A stretch of DNA of 64,000 bases from Castellaniella sp040276065 (lineage in GTDB: Bacteria; Pseudomonadota; Gammaproteobacteria; Burkholderiales; Burkholderiaceae_B): assembly GCF_040276065.1 (NCBI RefSeq), contig NZ_JBELOI010000005.1:173472-237471 (forward strand). The letters run 5' to 3'. Every line of letters begins with the position of its first letter. Position 1 is the first letter of the stretch. Below are positions 50,812-59,552 of the stretch, in pieces. Both the position numbers and the translations under genes were made by a program. Below the pieces are notes generated by a model, which saw nothing but the letters and a program-made list of their open reading frames with translations, was not told where the DNA came from and ran no database searches.

Positions 50812-50942
50812 GGTGGCTCCATCAATGTCAACAAGAAGGTCCGGCGCGCGTGCGGCCCGCCAGGCGGTCGATCCAGGGAATTTGTAGGACAGCGGAAGGG
50901 TTTATGATAAGCGCTTTTCTCAACCCACTCCCAGGATTTCCC

Positions 50943-52802
50943 ATGCCGCAATACCGTTCGCGCACCTCGACGGCGGGCCGCAACATGGCCGGCGCGCGCG
51001 CCCTTTGGCGCGCCACCGGCATGAAGGACGGCGACTTCGAGAAACCCATCATCGCCGTCGTGAACTCGTTCACCCAGTTCGTGCCCGGCCACGTCCACCT
51101 GAAGGATATGGGGCAGCTCGTCGCGCGCCAGATCGAGGCGGCCGGCGGTGTGGCCAAGGAATTCAACACCATCGCCGTGGATGACGGCATCGCCATGGGA
51201 CATGGCGGGATGCTGTATTCGCTGCCCTCGCGCGAGCTGATCGCCGACTCGGTCGAGTACATGGTCAACGCACATTGCGCCGATGCCATGGTGTGCATCT
51301 CGAACTGCGACAAGATCACCCCGGGTATGTTGATGGCGGCGATGCGCCTGAACATCCCGACGGTGTTCGTCTCGGGCGGCCCCATGGAGGCCGGCAAAGT
51401 CATCGCCAAGGACGGCAAGACCGTCGTGCGCAAGCTCGACCTGGTCGATGCCATGATCGAGGCGGCCGACCCCAACATCAGCGATGAGCAGGCCGAGACC
51501 GTCGAGCGCAGCGCCTGTCCGACCTGCGGGTCCTGTTCGGGCATGTTCACCGCGAACTCGATGAACTGCCTGACCGAGGCGCTGGGCTTGGCCCTGCCGG
51601 GCAACGGCACGGTGGTCGCCACGCATGCGCGGCGCAAGGGCCTGTTCGAGCTGGCCGGCAGCCTGATCGTGCAATTGTGCAAGCGCTGGTACGAGCAGGA
51701 CGACGCCTCGGTCCTGCCGCGCAGCATCGCGACCTTCGAGGCTTTCGGCAACGCCATGGCCCTGGACGTGGCCATGGGCGGGTCGACCAATACGGTGCTG
51801 CACCTGCTGGCGGCGGCCCAGGAGGCCGGCGTACCGTTCACCATGGCCGATATCGACCGCATCTCGCGGCGCGTGCCCTGCCTGTGCAAGGTGGCGCCCG
51901 CCACTCAGACCTATCACGTCGAGGACGTGCATCGCGCCGGCGGCATCATGGCCATTCTCGCGGAGCTCGCCCGCGCCGGTCTGCTGGACCTGGACGTGGG
52001 CAATGTGCACGCGGGGACTCTGGGCGAAGCCATCCGGCGCTGGGACGTGCTCGGGGAGCATGGCGCGTCGGTGGCCGATTTCTACCGCGCGGCGCCCGGC
52101 GGCGTGCCCACCCAGGTCGCCTTCAGCCAGGACCGCTACTACGAGGACCTGGACCTCGACCGCGAGTCGGGCTGCATCCGTAGCCAGGCCCACGCCTATT
52201 CCCAGGATGGCGGCCTGGCGGTGCTCTACGGCAATCTGGCGCCCAATGGTTGCATCGTCAAGACCGCCGGGGTCGACGACAGCATCCTGACGTTCACCGG
52301 TCGCGCCCGCGTCTACGAGAGCCAGGAGGATTCCGTGCAGGGCATCCTGGGCGGCGAGGTCAAGACGGGCGACGTGGTCATCATCCGCTACGAGGGTCCC
52401 AAGGGGGGGCCGGGCATGCAGGAAATGCTGTATCCGACCTCCTATCTGAAATCCATGGGCCTGGGCAAATCCACGGCGCTGCTGACCGATGGCCGGTTCT
52501 CGGGCGGATCATCCGGCCTGGTGATCGGCCATGCCTCGCCCGAGGCGGCCGAGGGCGGCAACATCGCCCTGGTCGAGGATGGCGACCCGATCGAGATCGA
52601 CATTCCCAATCGCCGCATCCGCCTGGCGATTCCGGATGAGGAACTGTCGGCGCGGCGAGCCGCCATGCAGGCGCGCGGCGATCGGGCCTGGCAGCCCGTC
52701 GATCGCCAGCGCGAGGTCTCGCAGGCCCTGCGTGCCTACGCGGCCCTGGCAACCTCGGCCGACCGTGGCGCGGTGCGCGACGTGGGGCAGTTGCGGGGCT
52801 GA
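50943..52802 (+). CDS. ilvD: Dihydroxy-acid dehydratase, E. coli-type (long form)
   Basis: A 619-residue enzyme of valine and isoleucine synthesis. It follows E. coli IlvD over its whole length: AVVNSFTQFVPGHVHLKDM, DDGIAMGHGGM, ISNCDKITPGM, ACPTCGSCSGMFTANSMNC and EGPKGGPGMQEMLYPTS. The position of the third cluster cysteine of the plant/mycobacterial class is not Cys here (NSFTQFVPGH), which by family implies an oxygen-sensitive [4Fe-4S] enzyme. Start ATG 50943 with AGGA upstream. A second, different dehydratase lies 2 kb downstream. Confidence 0.95.
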   Translation: MPQYRSRTSTAGRNMAGARALWRATGMKDGDFEKPIIAVVNSFTQFVPGHVHLKDMGQLVARQIEAAGGVAKEFNTIAVDDGIAMGHGGMLYSLPSRELIADSVEYMVNAHCADAMVCISNCDKITPGMLMAAMRLNIPTVFVSGGPMEAGKVIAKDGKTVVRKLDLVDAMIEAADPNISDEQAETVERSACPTCGSCSGMFTANSMNCLTEALGLALPGNGTVVATHARRKGLFELAGSLIVQLCKRWYEQDDASVLPRSIATFEAFGNAMALDVAMGGSTNTVLHLLAAAQEAGVPFTMADIDRISRRVPCLCKVAPATQTYHVEDVHRAGGIMAILAELARAGLLDLDVGNVHAGTLGEAIRRWDVLGEHGASVADFYRAAPGGVPTQVAFSQDRYYEDLDLDRESGCIRSQAHAYSQDGGLAVLYGNLAPNGCIVKTAGVDDSILTFTGRARVYESQEDSVQGILGGEVKTGDVVIIRYEGPKGGPGMQEMLYPTSYLKSMGLGKSTALLTDGRFSGGSSGLVIGHASPEAAEGGNIALVEDGDPIEIDIPNRRIRLAIPDEELSARRAAMQARGDRAWQPVDRQREVSQALRAYAALATSADRGAVRDVGQLRG

Positions 52803-52870
52803 GGCCGTGCTCGGCCGCTGCCGGCCGGCTCTTGCGGGATGCAGGACCGGCAGGAATCCCGTGCCTGCTG

Positions 52871-53638
52871 CTATAGCCCGCCCGCGCAGGCGACAGTGGT
52901 GCCAGTGATGTACGAGGCGGCGGGCGAGAGCAGCCAGGCGATGGCCTCAGCGACCTCGTTGGGCTCGGCGGGCCGGCCCAGCGGAATTCTAAGCGCCGCG
53001 CGGGCGGGGCGGTCGGGCTCGCCCCCTGCGGCGTGAATGTCGGTGAGCGTGCTGCCCGGCGCCAGGCCGCATACACGAATGCCTTGGGCGGCGACCTCGC
53101 GGGCCAGACCCAGGGTGAAGGCGTCCAGGGCGGCCTTGCTGGCCGCATAGTGCACATAAACCTCAGGGCTGCCGGTACGTGCCGCCACCGAGGACACGTT
53201 CACGATCACGCCGCGCGTGCCGTGGCGCTGGAAATTCGCCAGAGCCTCGCGGGCGCACTGCATCGCGCCCAGCACATTGGTGCGGAAGACCTGTTCGATA
53301 GTGTCGTCCGTCGTCCGGGAAAACGGGCCGATCGGCCCAGTGATGCCGGCGTTGTTGACCAGGCCGTACAGCGCCCCGGCCTCGGCCTCGGCCTGCTCGA
53401 ACAGGCGCTGGACCTCCTCGGGCCGGCCGACATCGGCCTGGATGATGTACGCCTTGCGCCCCAGGGTGCGGATGTCGCCGGCGACGGCCTCGGCCGCGCG
53501 GGCATCGCGCACGTAGTTGACGACGATATCCCGGCCCGCGCGGGCCAAGGTGAGCGCGGTGGCCGCGCCGATGCCGCGGCTGGCACCGGTGATGAGAACG
53601 GCGCCTGGGGAGGCGCCTCGGCTGGGCTGATTTTCCAT
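52871..53638 (-). CDS. Short-chain dehydrogenase (FabG/YgfF-like)
   Basis: A 255-residue classical SDR: ITGASRGIGAATAL, GLVNNAGITGPIG, VNVSSVAARTG, YAASKAALDAF and a final SYITGTTVACAGG. ATG 53638 (MENQPSRGAS) follows AGGAGC; the upstream frame is not family-like. It is divergent from the Crp/Fnr gene with a 296-base gap and convergent with ilvD. Its substrate is not known. Confidence 0.9.
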   Translation of the reverse strand: MENQPSRGASPGAVLITGASRGIGAATALTLARAGRDIVVNYVRDARAAEAVAGDIRTLGRKAYIIQADVGRPEEVQRLFEQAEAEAGALYGLVNNAGITGPIGPFSRTTDDTIEQVFRTNVLGAMQCAREALANFQRHGTRGVIVNVSSVAARTGSPEVYVHYAASKAALDAFTLGLAREVAAQGIRVCGLAPGSTLTDIHAAGGEPDRPARAALRIPLGRPAEPNEVAEAIAWLLSPAASYITGTTVACAGGL

Positions 53639-53848
53639 GATTGCTCCTGGTGTGGCGGTGTTGCCGCCTCCGGACCGGGTGTGTCTGGCGGGGCGGGGGC
53701 ATGGAGTCATTATGCCCGGATTGGACGGGGGCGCGAGACCTATGCGTCGGCGCCACGGGCGATCCGGGCGATGTGGGTCCGCCGCTGGATGGAGAGGGCG
53801 ATGGCAGGCGCGCGGGCGTTATGATTAGAGGGGTTTCTTTCATATGTC

Positions 53849-53867
53849 GTTAATAAGAATTATTATC
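53849..53867. promoter_or_regulatory. Fur-box-like site upstream of the Crp/Fnr gene
   Basis: GTTAATAAGAATTATTATC matches the classic 19-bp Fur consensus at 15 of 19 positions by my alignment, in an otherwise GC-rich gap. It contains TATTAT, a possible -10 box. It is 68 bases before the Crp/Fnr ATG. Iron control of that regulator is inferred, not shown. Confidence 0.5.
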
Positions 53868-53934
53868 AATCATGTGACTCCCGTTGGCTTCGAGACGATA
53901 CCAATGACTCTTGTCAATCTTTCAGGAGGTTTCC

Positions 53935-54609
53935 ATGGCCCAGGTGCTGGACCATCGCCTGTTCCAGGGGGCGCCGGACGAGGTGGCGTCGCTGCTGATG
54001 CGCGATGCCGCCACCCTGCACGCCCAGCCGCGCGAGATGCTGTTCGAGGAAGGGGCGCCGGCGGTGGAATACCTCTATGTCGAAAAGGGCCAGGTCGAGG
54101 TCCTGCGCCACACTCAGGACGGGCAGGAACGCGTCTTCCATATCTTTGACACCGGTCAGATGCTGGCCGAGACCGCCATGTTCATGAGCCATGGGCGCTA
54201 TCCCATGTGTGCGCGCGCGCATGGCGACGCGGTGGTGCTGTTTCTCAAGCGCGACGGCTTGCTGGCCGCCTGCCGCGCCTGGCCTGAACTCTCGATGCGC
54301 CTGCTCCAGCGCCTGAGCGATCGGGTCTACCAGCGGGTCAATGAGGTGGAGTGGTTCAGCGACAGCACCGCCGCCCAGCGCCTGGCCGCCTATTTGCTGG
54401 GCCTGCGGGCCCGGATGGGGGACCGCGTCCGCCTGCCCCTGACCCAGCGCCAATTGGCCGCCCACCTCGGTATCCGGGCCGAGACCCTCAGCCGGCTGCT
54501 GGCCGAATGGTCGGCGCAGTCGCGCGTCGTGGGCGCGCGCCGCGACTGGGAGCTGTGCGACATGGCCTTTCTCGAGGACCTGTCACAGGCCGCCCGCAGG
54601 GGTTTTTGA
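53935..54609 (+). CDS. Crp/Fnr-family transcriptional regulator
   Basis: A 224-residue regulator: cyclic-nucleotide-binding-like beta roll (about 10-125, with LYVEKGQVEVLRHTQDGQER), a dimerisation helix and a C-terminal winged helix with LTQRQLAAHLGIRAETLSRL, containing the E-x2-SR pattern of Fnr recognition helices. The N-terminus has no Cys cluster, so it is not an oxygen-sensing FNR; a haem, redox or other small-molecule signal is possible. ATG 53935 (MAQVLDHRLF) has a strong AGGAGG. It lies between the two dihydroxy-acid dehydratase genes. Confidence 0.9.
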   Translation: MAQVLDHRLFQGAPDEVASLLMRDAATLHAQPREMLFEEGAPAVEYLYVEKGQVEVLRHTQDGQERVFHIFDTGQMLAETAMFMSHGRYPMCARAHGDAVVLFLKRDGLLAACRAWPELSMRLLQRLSDRVYQRVNEVEWFSDSTAAQRLAAYLLGLRARMGDRVRLPLTQRQLAAHLGIRAETLSRLLAEWSAQSRVVGARRDWELCDMAFLEDLSQAARRGF

Positions 54610-54721
54610 GGCGCCCGCGCCCGCCCTGGCGGCCATATCCGCGTCAAAACCCGCAAGGGGCGCATGTGCTCACTACGCAACCGAGCGTTCTGGCCGTACA
54701 CTGAAAAGCTGTCATCTGATG

Positions 54722-54743
54722 GGCCCGCCGGCTTCAGCGGGCC
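54722..54743 (+). promoter_or_regulatory. GC-rich hairpin in the leader of the second dehydratase gene
   Basis: GGCCCGC and GCGGGCC form a perfect 7-bp stem around CGGCTTCA, 37 bases before the second dehydratase ATG. No T-run follows, so it is not an obvious terminator of the Crp/Fnr gene; it may be a leader structure. Confidence 0.35.
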
Positions 54744-54779
54744 GCCAGCCACCTAGACTTAGATCACTGAGGACCCACC

Positions 54780-56468
54780 ATGACCCGACGCCTGCGTTCC
54801 GCCAACATCACTCAGGGCGTGGCCCGTGCGCCGAACCGTTCCATGTTCTACGCCCTGGGCTACACCGAGGCGGATTTCGACAAACCCATGATCGGCATCG
54901 CCAATGGCCAGAGCACGATCACGCCCTGTAACAGCGGGCTGCAGCCGTTGGCCGACGCGGCCGCCGAGGCGATCAAGGCCTCGGGCGGCAATCCCCAGAT
55001 GTTCGGCACGCCGACGATCTCGGACGGTATGGCCATGGGCACCGAGGGCATGAAATATTCCCTGATTTCGCGCGAGGTCATCGCCGACTGCGTCGAGACC
55101 TGCGTGCAGGGCCAGTGGATGGACGGGGCGCTGGTGATCGGCGGCTGCGACAAGAACATGCCCGGCGGCATGATGGGCATGCTGCGCGCCAACGTCCCCT
55201 CCATCTACGTCTATGGCGGCACCATCCTCGCCGGACATCTGGACGGGCGCGATCTGAACATCGTCAGCGTGTTCGAGGCGGTGGGCGAGCACGCGGCCGG
55301 CCGCTTGACCAACGAGGAACTGCACGCCGTCGAGACCCACGCCATCCCGTGCAGCGGGTCCTGCGGCGGCATGTACACCGCCAACACCATGAGCTCATCC
55401 TTCGAGGCCCTGGGCATGAGCCTGCCGTACTCCTCGACCATGGCCAACGTCCACCAGGAAAAACTGGAATCGGCCGCGGAGTCGGCGCGCGTGCTGCTGA
55501 AGGCGATCGAGCTCGATCTCAAGCCTCGCGATATCGTCACGCGCCGTTCGATCGAGAATGCCGTGGCCGTGGTCATGGCCACGGGCGGCTCGACCAACGC
55601 CGTGCTGCACATCCTGGCCATCGCCCACGCCGCGGGGGTGGAGTGGACCATCGACGACTTCGAGCGCGTGCGTCGCCGCGTGCCGGTGATCTGCGACCTC
55701 AAGCCTAGCGGCAAGTACCTGGTGGTCGATTTCCACAAGGCCGGCGGCGTTCCCCAGGTGATGAGGCTGCTGCTGAACGCAGGCCTGTTGCATGGCGACT
55801 GCATCACTATCACTGGGCAGACCATCGCCGAGGTCCTGGCCGGGGTGCCTGACGTTCCCGATCCCGGCCAGGACGTGATCCGTCCTCTCGACCAGGCGCT
55901 ATACCCCGAGGGCCATCTGGCCATTCTCAAGGGCAACCTCGCCACCGACGGCGCGGTCGCCAAGATCACCGGCCTCAAGAATCCCGTGATCACCGGGCCG
56001 GCACGGGTGTTCGACGACGAGCCCGCGGCGATGGACGCCATTCTCGAGGGCCGCATCAAGGCGGGCGATGTCATGGTGCTGCGCTATCTCGGCCCCAAGG
56101 GCGGCCCCGGCATGCCGGAAATGCTTGCGCCCACCAGCGCGCTGATCGGTGAGGGTCTGGGCGACTCCGTCGGCTTGATCACCGATGGCCGGTTCTCGGG
56201 CGGCACCTGGGGCATGGTGGTCGGCCACGTTTCTCCCGAGGCCGCTGTCGGCGGCACCATCGCATTGGTCGAGGAGGGCGACTCCATCACGATCGATGCG
56301 CACCGGCAGTTGCTGCAACTGAACGTCGAGGACAGCGTGCTGGCCACCCGTCGTGCCGCCTGGCGGGCGCCCAAGCCGCGCAGCTTCCGCGGCGTGCAGG
56401 CCAAGTTCGCCTTCAATTGCTCGGACGCCAGCACCGGCGCCGTGCTGGATCGATTCGAGGACCACTGA
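54780..56468 (+). CDS. ilvD: Dihydroxy-acid dehydratase, short form
   Basis: A 562-residue dehydratase of the IlvD/Edd family. Motifs: TPCNSGLQPL with C50, GGCDKNMPGGM, PCSGSCGGMYTANTM, GPKGGPGMPEM and GRFSGGTWGMVVGHVSPEA. Having C50 as third cluster ligand places it with plant and mycobacterial dehydratases, which carry an oxygen-stable [2Fe-2S] cluster. It is therefore a different class from the E. coli-type enzyme at 50943-52802. It could be the aerobic paralogue or a sugar-acid dehydratase; overall length and motifs favour DHAD. nadE follows directly. Confidence 0.9.
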   Translation: MTRRLRSANITQGVARAPNRSMFYALGYTEADFDKPMIGIANGQSTITPCNSGLQPLADAAAEAIKASGGNPQMFGTPTISDGMAMGTEGMKYSLISREVIADCVETCVQGQWMDGALVIGGCDKNMPGGMMGMLRANVPSIYVYGGTILAGHLDGRDLNIVSVFEAVGEHAAGRLTNEELHAVETHAIPCSGSCGGMYTANTMSSSFEALGMSLPYSSTMANVHQEKLESAAESARVLLKAIELDLKPRDIVTRRSIENAVAVVMATGGSTNAVLHILAIAHAAGVEWTIDDFERVRRRVPVICDLKPSGKYLVVDFHKAGGVPQVMRLLLNAGLLHGDCITITGQTIAEVLAGVPDVPDPGQDVIRPLDQALYPEGHLAILKGNLATDGAVAKITGLKNPVITGPARVFDDEPAAMDAILEGRIKAGDVMVLRYLGPKGGPGMPEMLAPTSALIGEGLGDSVGLITDGRFSGGTWGMVVGHVSPEAAVGGTIALVEEGDSITIDAHRQLLQLNVEDSVLATRRAAWRAPKPRSFRGVQAKFAFNCSDASTGAVLDRFEDH

Positions 56469-57296
56469 ATGACGCCGGAACAACGCGCCTTGCAGCAGCG
56501 GATCCGCCGCGATCTGGGCATGGCCGATGCTTTCGACGTCCAGGCCGAGATCGAGCGGCGTGTGGAGTTCCTGGCCGCGCAGTTGCGCGTCTCGGGCATG
56601 CGAGGCCTGGTGCTGGGCATCAGCGGCGGCGTCGATTCCCTGGCCGCGGGCTGCCTGTCACAGCGCGCTGTCGAGCGCATCCGCGCCGAGGGTGGCGACG
56701 CCCGCTTCACGGCCATGCGCCTGCCCTACGGGGTGCAGCTCGATGAGGCCGACGCTCAGGCGGGCCTGGGGGTCATCGCGCCCGACGAGATGCTGACCGT
56801 GGACGTCAAGCCGGCCTCGGACGCCATGCTGGACAGCCTCCTGGGGGCCGGCCAGGCCTTCCGCGACGCGGCGCAGCAGGACTTTCTGCATGGCAACATC
56901 AAGGCGCGCCAGCGCATGATTGCCCAATATGCGGTGGCGGGCGCGCGCGGCGCCCTGGTGGTCGGCACGGATCACGCCGCAGAGGCGCTGATGGGGTTCT
57001 TTACCAAGTTCGGCGACGGCGCGGCCGATCTCACGCCACTGGCGGGCCTGAACAAGCGTCGCGTGCGTGCCCTGGCCGCGGCCATGGGCGCCCCCGATCG
57101 CCTGGTCCACAAGGTGCCGACCGCCGATCTCGAGCTGCTCGCGCCCCTCAAGCCGGACGAGGAGGCCTTCGGGGTCGGCTATGAGTTGATCGACGATTTT
57201 CTCGAGGGCCGCGACGTCCCGGACGATGCCTACGATGTCATCGTGTCAGTCTACCGGCGCTCGGCCCACAAGCGCGCGCTGCCGGTCGCGCCCTGA
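56469..57296 (+). CDS. nadE: NH3-dependent NAD synthetase
   Basis: A 275-residue enzyme that amidates deamido-NAD with ammonia. The ATP-pyrophosphatase loop SGGVDS is at residues 52-57; GNIKARQRMIAQYAVA, VVGTDHAAEALMGFFTKFGD and LTPLAGLNKRRVRALA are typical. It has no glutaminase domain, so it depends on free ammonia. The ATG directly follows the dehydratase stop, so it is co-transcribed. Confidence 0.95.
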   Translation: MTPEQRALQQRIRRDLGMADAFDVQAEIERRVEFLAAQLRVSGMRGLVLGISGGVDSLAAGCLSQRAVERIRAEGGDARFTAMRLPYGVQLDEADAQAGLGVIAPDEMLTVDVKPASDAMLDSLLGAGQAFRDAAQQDFLHGNIKARQRMIAQYAVAGARGALVVGTDHAAEALMGFFTKFGDGAADLTPLAGLNKRRVRALAAAMGAPDRLVHKVPTADLELLAPLKPDEEAFGVGYELIDDFLEGRDVPDDAYDVIVSVYRRSAHKRALPVAP

Positions 57297-57351
57297 GGCC
57301 GGGGGCTTCAGGGCCCGGCGGCCTCGTGTCCGGCGCGTGGCGGCGGCTGGA

Positions 57352-57801
57352 TCATTTTTCTGAAATGCTCATCAGCGTCTGTTGCATCAGGGCGACCGGG
57401 GTCTTTTCGCCCAGCTCGACCGCGTAGACGTCCACCTGCGCCACCAATAGCGTGCGCCCCGCGCGGATCACCCGGCCGACGGCCTCGAGCGACTCGCCCT
57501 GCGCCGGGGCCATCAGATTGATCTTGAATTCCACCGAGAGCACCGTGTGCCCTGGCGGCACCATCGTCAGCGCCGCGAAACCGCCCGCCGTATCCGCGAT
57601 GGACGTGGTTGCGCCCGCGTGAAAAAAGCCCAGATGCTGGGTGAGCTCGGCGCCGTAGGGCAGATGGATGTGGACGCGGCCCGGCGCGACCTCGCCCAGG
57701 TGCGCACCCAGGTGGCGCAGCAGCCCCGAGCGCTCGAAGCTGGACTGTATGCGGGCCTGCAACTCGTCGCGGGTCGCGGAGGGGGCGGGGTTTTCGTTCA
57801 T
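57352..57801 (-). CDS. Hotdog-fold thioesterase, PaaI family
   Basis: A 149-residue single hotdog domain. The family motif HLGFFHAGATTSIADTAGG covers the central helix with the catalytic Asp, and LSVEFKINLMAPAQG the edge strands. It would hydrolyse acyl- or aryl-CoA thioesters. Thirteen bases separate it from the AhpD-like gene upstream on the same strand, so the pair is probably one transcript. Confidence 0.87.
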   Translation of the reverse strand: MNENPAPSATRDELQARIQSSFERSGLLRHLGAHLGEVAPGRVHIHLPYGAELTQHLGFFHAGATTSIADTAGGFAALTMVPPGHTVLSVEFKINLMAPAQGESLEAVGRVIRAGRTLLVAQVDVYAVELGEKTPVALMQQTLMSISEK

Positions 57802-57813
57802 GGGCGGGGCGAA

Positions 57814-58257
57814 TCAGGACTTGGGGTGCTGGGAGCGGAAGCCGATCGCGAGCCGGTTCCAGGCATTGATGGTCGTGATCAAGAGGGTCAGGGCGACGAT
57901 CTGCTTGTCCGAGAAATGCTCGCGCAGGCCATCATAGTCCGCATCCGGCGCGCCGGTCTGCGCCACCAACGTCAGCGCCTCGGTCCAGGCCAGGGCCGCG
58001 CGCTCGGCGGGCGTATAGAGGCTGGACTCGCGCCAGGCGTTCAGCAGGTACAGCCGCATCTCGGTTTCCCCCATTTTGCGCGCATCCGTGGTGTGCATGT
58101 GCAGGCAATAGGCGCAGCCGTTGATCTGTGAGGCGCGTGTCTTGACCAGCTCGTACAGCAGCGGGTCCAGGCCCGCGCCCTTGACCGTCTTTTCCATGTG
58201 CAGCATCCCTTCCATGAGTTCGGGGGCCGCTTTGAAATAGTCCATTCTCGCTTGCAT
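57814..58257 (-). CDS. Carboxymuconolactone decarboxylase/AhpD-like protein
   Basis: A 147-residue protein with the CxxC-x3-H signature: C48, C51 and H55 in NGCAYCLHMH, preceded by ELVKTRASQ. These residues form the alkylhydroperoxidase disulfide relay in AhpD-like members. ATG 58257 (MQARMDYFKA) has AAGGA upstream; the longer open frame is not family-like. A peroxidase or stress role is likely; true carboxymuconolactone decarboxylase is less likely because of the CxxC. Confidence 0.88.
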   Translation of the reverse strand: MQARMDYFKAAPELMEGMLHMEKTVKGAGLDPLLYELVKTRASQINGCAYCLHMHTTDARKMGETEMRLYLLNAWRESSLYTPAERAALAWTEALTLVAQTGAPDADYDGLREHFSDKQIVALTLLITTINAWNRLAIGFRSQHPKS

Positions 58258-58410
58258 GTCGAATCCTTTTTCGGTGAACGGGGGCTCGCATGGTGCGCCG
58301 CCGGGACATCCCGTGCGGGCGCGGGCCCCATCCATTCATTTATACCGCCATCCGCGCGCGGGGCGCTGGAATCCCGTTGCCGCGTACGGGTGTTCGCCGG
58401 GGTGGCGGGA

Positions 58411-59403
58411 TCATGCCGCCGGCGTGGAAGCCTCGAGCAAGCCCGCCGCAATCTCGTAGGACCGCAGGCGCGCCGCGTGCTCGTACATATTGCAGGTTAG
58501 CATCAGCTCGTCGGCACCCGTGCGGGCGATGAATGCGCGGACCTGGTCGGCCACCGTGCCTGGCGCCCCGATGGCCACGCACGACAGCACGTGATCCAGC
58601 AGCTCGCGGCCTCGCGGGGGCAGCGCCTCGACATAGCCCTCGACCGGCGGCGGCAGGCGCCCGGGTCGGCCGGTGCGCAGGTTCACGAACGACTGCTGCC
58701 AGGATGTGGCGAGGTAGTGGGCCTCGGCGTCAGTGTCGGCGGCGAACACGTTGAAGCCCAGCATCACGTAGGGCTTGTCCAGATGGCGCGAGGGTTTGAA
58801 GCGCGCGCGGTACAGGGCAATCGCGTCCATCATCTGGGCGGGCGCGAAATGCGAGGCAAAGGCATAGGGCAGACCCAGCATCGCCGCGAGCTGTGCGCCG
58901 AACAGGCTCGACCCCAGGATCCAGATCGGGATCTCGTGACCATCGCCCGGTACGGCCCGCACGGGTGCCTGGCCCTCGAAATACGCCATGAGCTCCATCA
59001 CGTCGCGCGGGAACTCGTCCGGGTCCGTCGCCAGATTGCGGCGCAGGGCGCGCGCCGTCACCTGGTCGGAGCCCGGTGCGCGGCCCAGCCCCAAGTCGAT
59101 GCGACCGGGATAGAGCGCGTCGAGCGTGCCGAACTGCTCGGCGATCACCAGCGGCGAATGGTTGGGCAGCATGATGCCGCCCGCGCCCACGCGGATGCGC
59201 GAGGTGGCGCCGGCGACATGGCCGATGAGCACCGAGGTCGCGGCGCTGGCGATGCCGGGCATGCCGTGATGCTCGGCCAGCCAGTAGCGTGTATAGCCCC
59301 AGCGCTCGGCGTGCCGCGCGAGATCGGCGGTATGGGCGAACGACTCGGCCGCCGAACCCTCCTGGGTGATGGGCGACAGGTCGAGGACGGAAAGTGGGAT
59401 CAT
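58411..59403 (-). CDS. LLM-class flavin-dependent oxidoreductase (MsnO8-like)
   Basis: A 330-residue luciferase-like monooxygenase fold: SVLDLSPITQEG, GYTRYWLAEHHGMPGIAS, VGAGGIMLPNHSPLVIAEQF, DLGLGRAPGSD and the C-terminal VRAFIARTGADELMLTCNMY. These are typical of the alkanal-monooxygenase-like MsnO8 subfamily, which uses reduced FMN from a separate reductase. It is a single gene by position. Physiological substrate unknown. Confidence 0.9.
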   Translation of the reverse strand: MIPLSVLDLSPITQEGSAAESFAHTADLARHAERWGYTRYWLAEHHGMPGIASAATSVLIGHVAGATSRIRVGAGGIMLPNHSPLVIAEQFGTLDALYPGRIDLGLGRAPGSDQVTARALRRNLATDPDEFPRDVMELMAYFEGQAPVRAVPGDGHEIPIWILGSSLFGAQLAAMLGLPYAFASHFAPAQMMDAIALYRARFKPSRHLDKPYVMLGFNVFAADTDAEAHYLATSWQQSFVNLRTGRPGRLPPPVEGYVEALPPRGRELLDHVLSCVAIGAPGTVADQVRAFIARTGADELMLTCNMYEHAARLRSYEIAAGLLEASTPAA

Positions 59404-59552
59404 CGCAATCGGGGATGGGCGCCGCCAAATAGTGGCAGACCCCTGGTTTCCCCGCCATAAAACACAATCCGCCCAGTGTAATGCCTCTCGTGCCCCTATG
59501 CCGGGGGCGGTCTCCTGAGGCGCCGCCCCTCACCTCATGTGCCGCCGGGGCG

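Noticed and set aside
53856..53869. FNR box (TTGAT-N4-ATCAA) upstream of the Crp/Fnr gene
   Set aside because: Only the right half ATCAA is present; the left half reads AGAAT. The Fur-box reading of the same stretch fits better.
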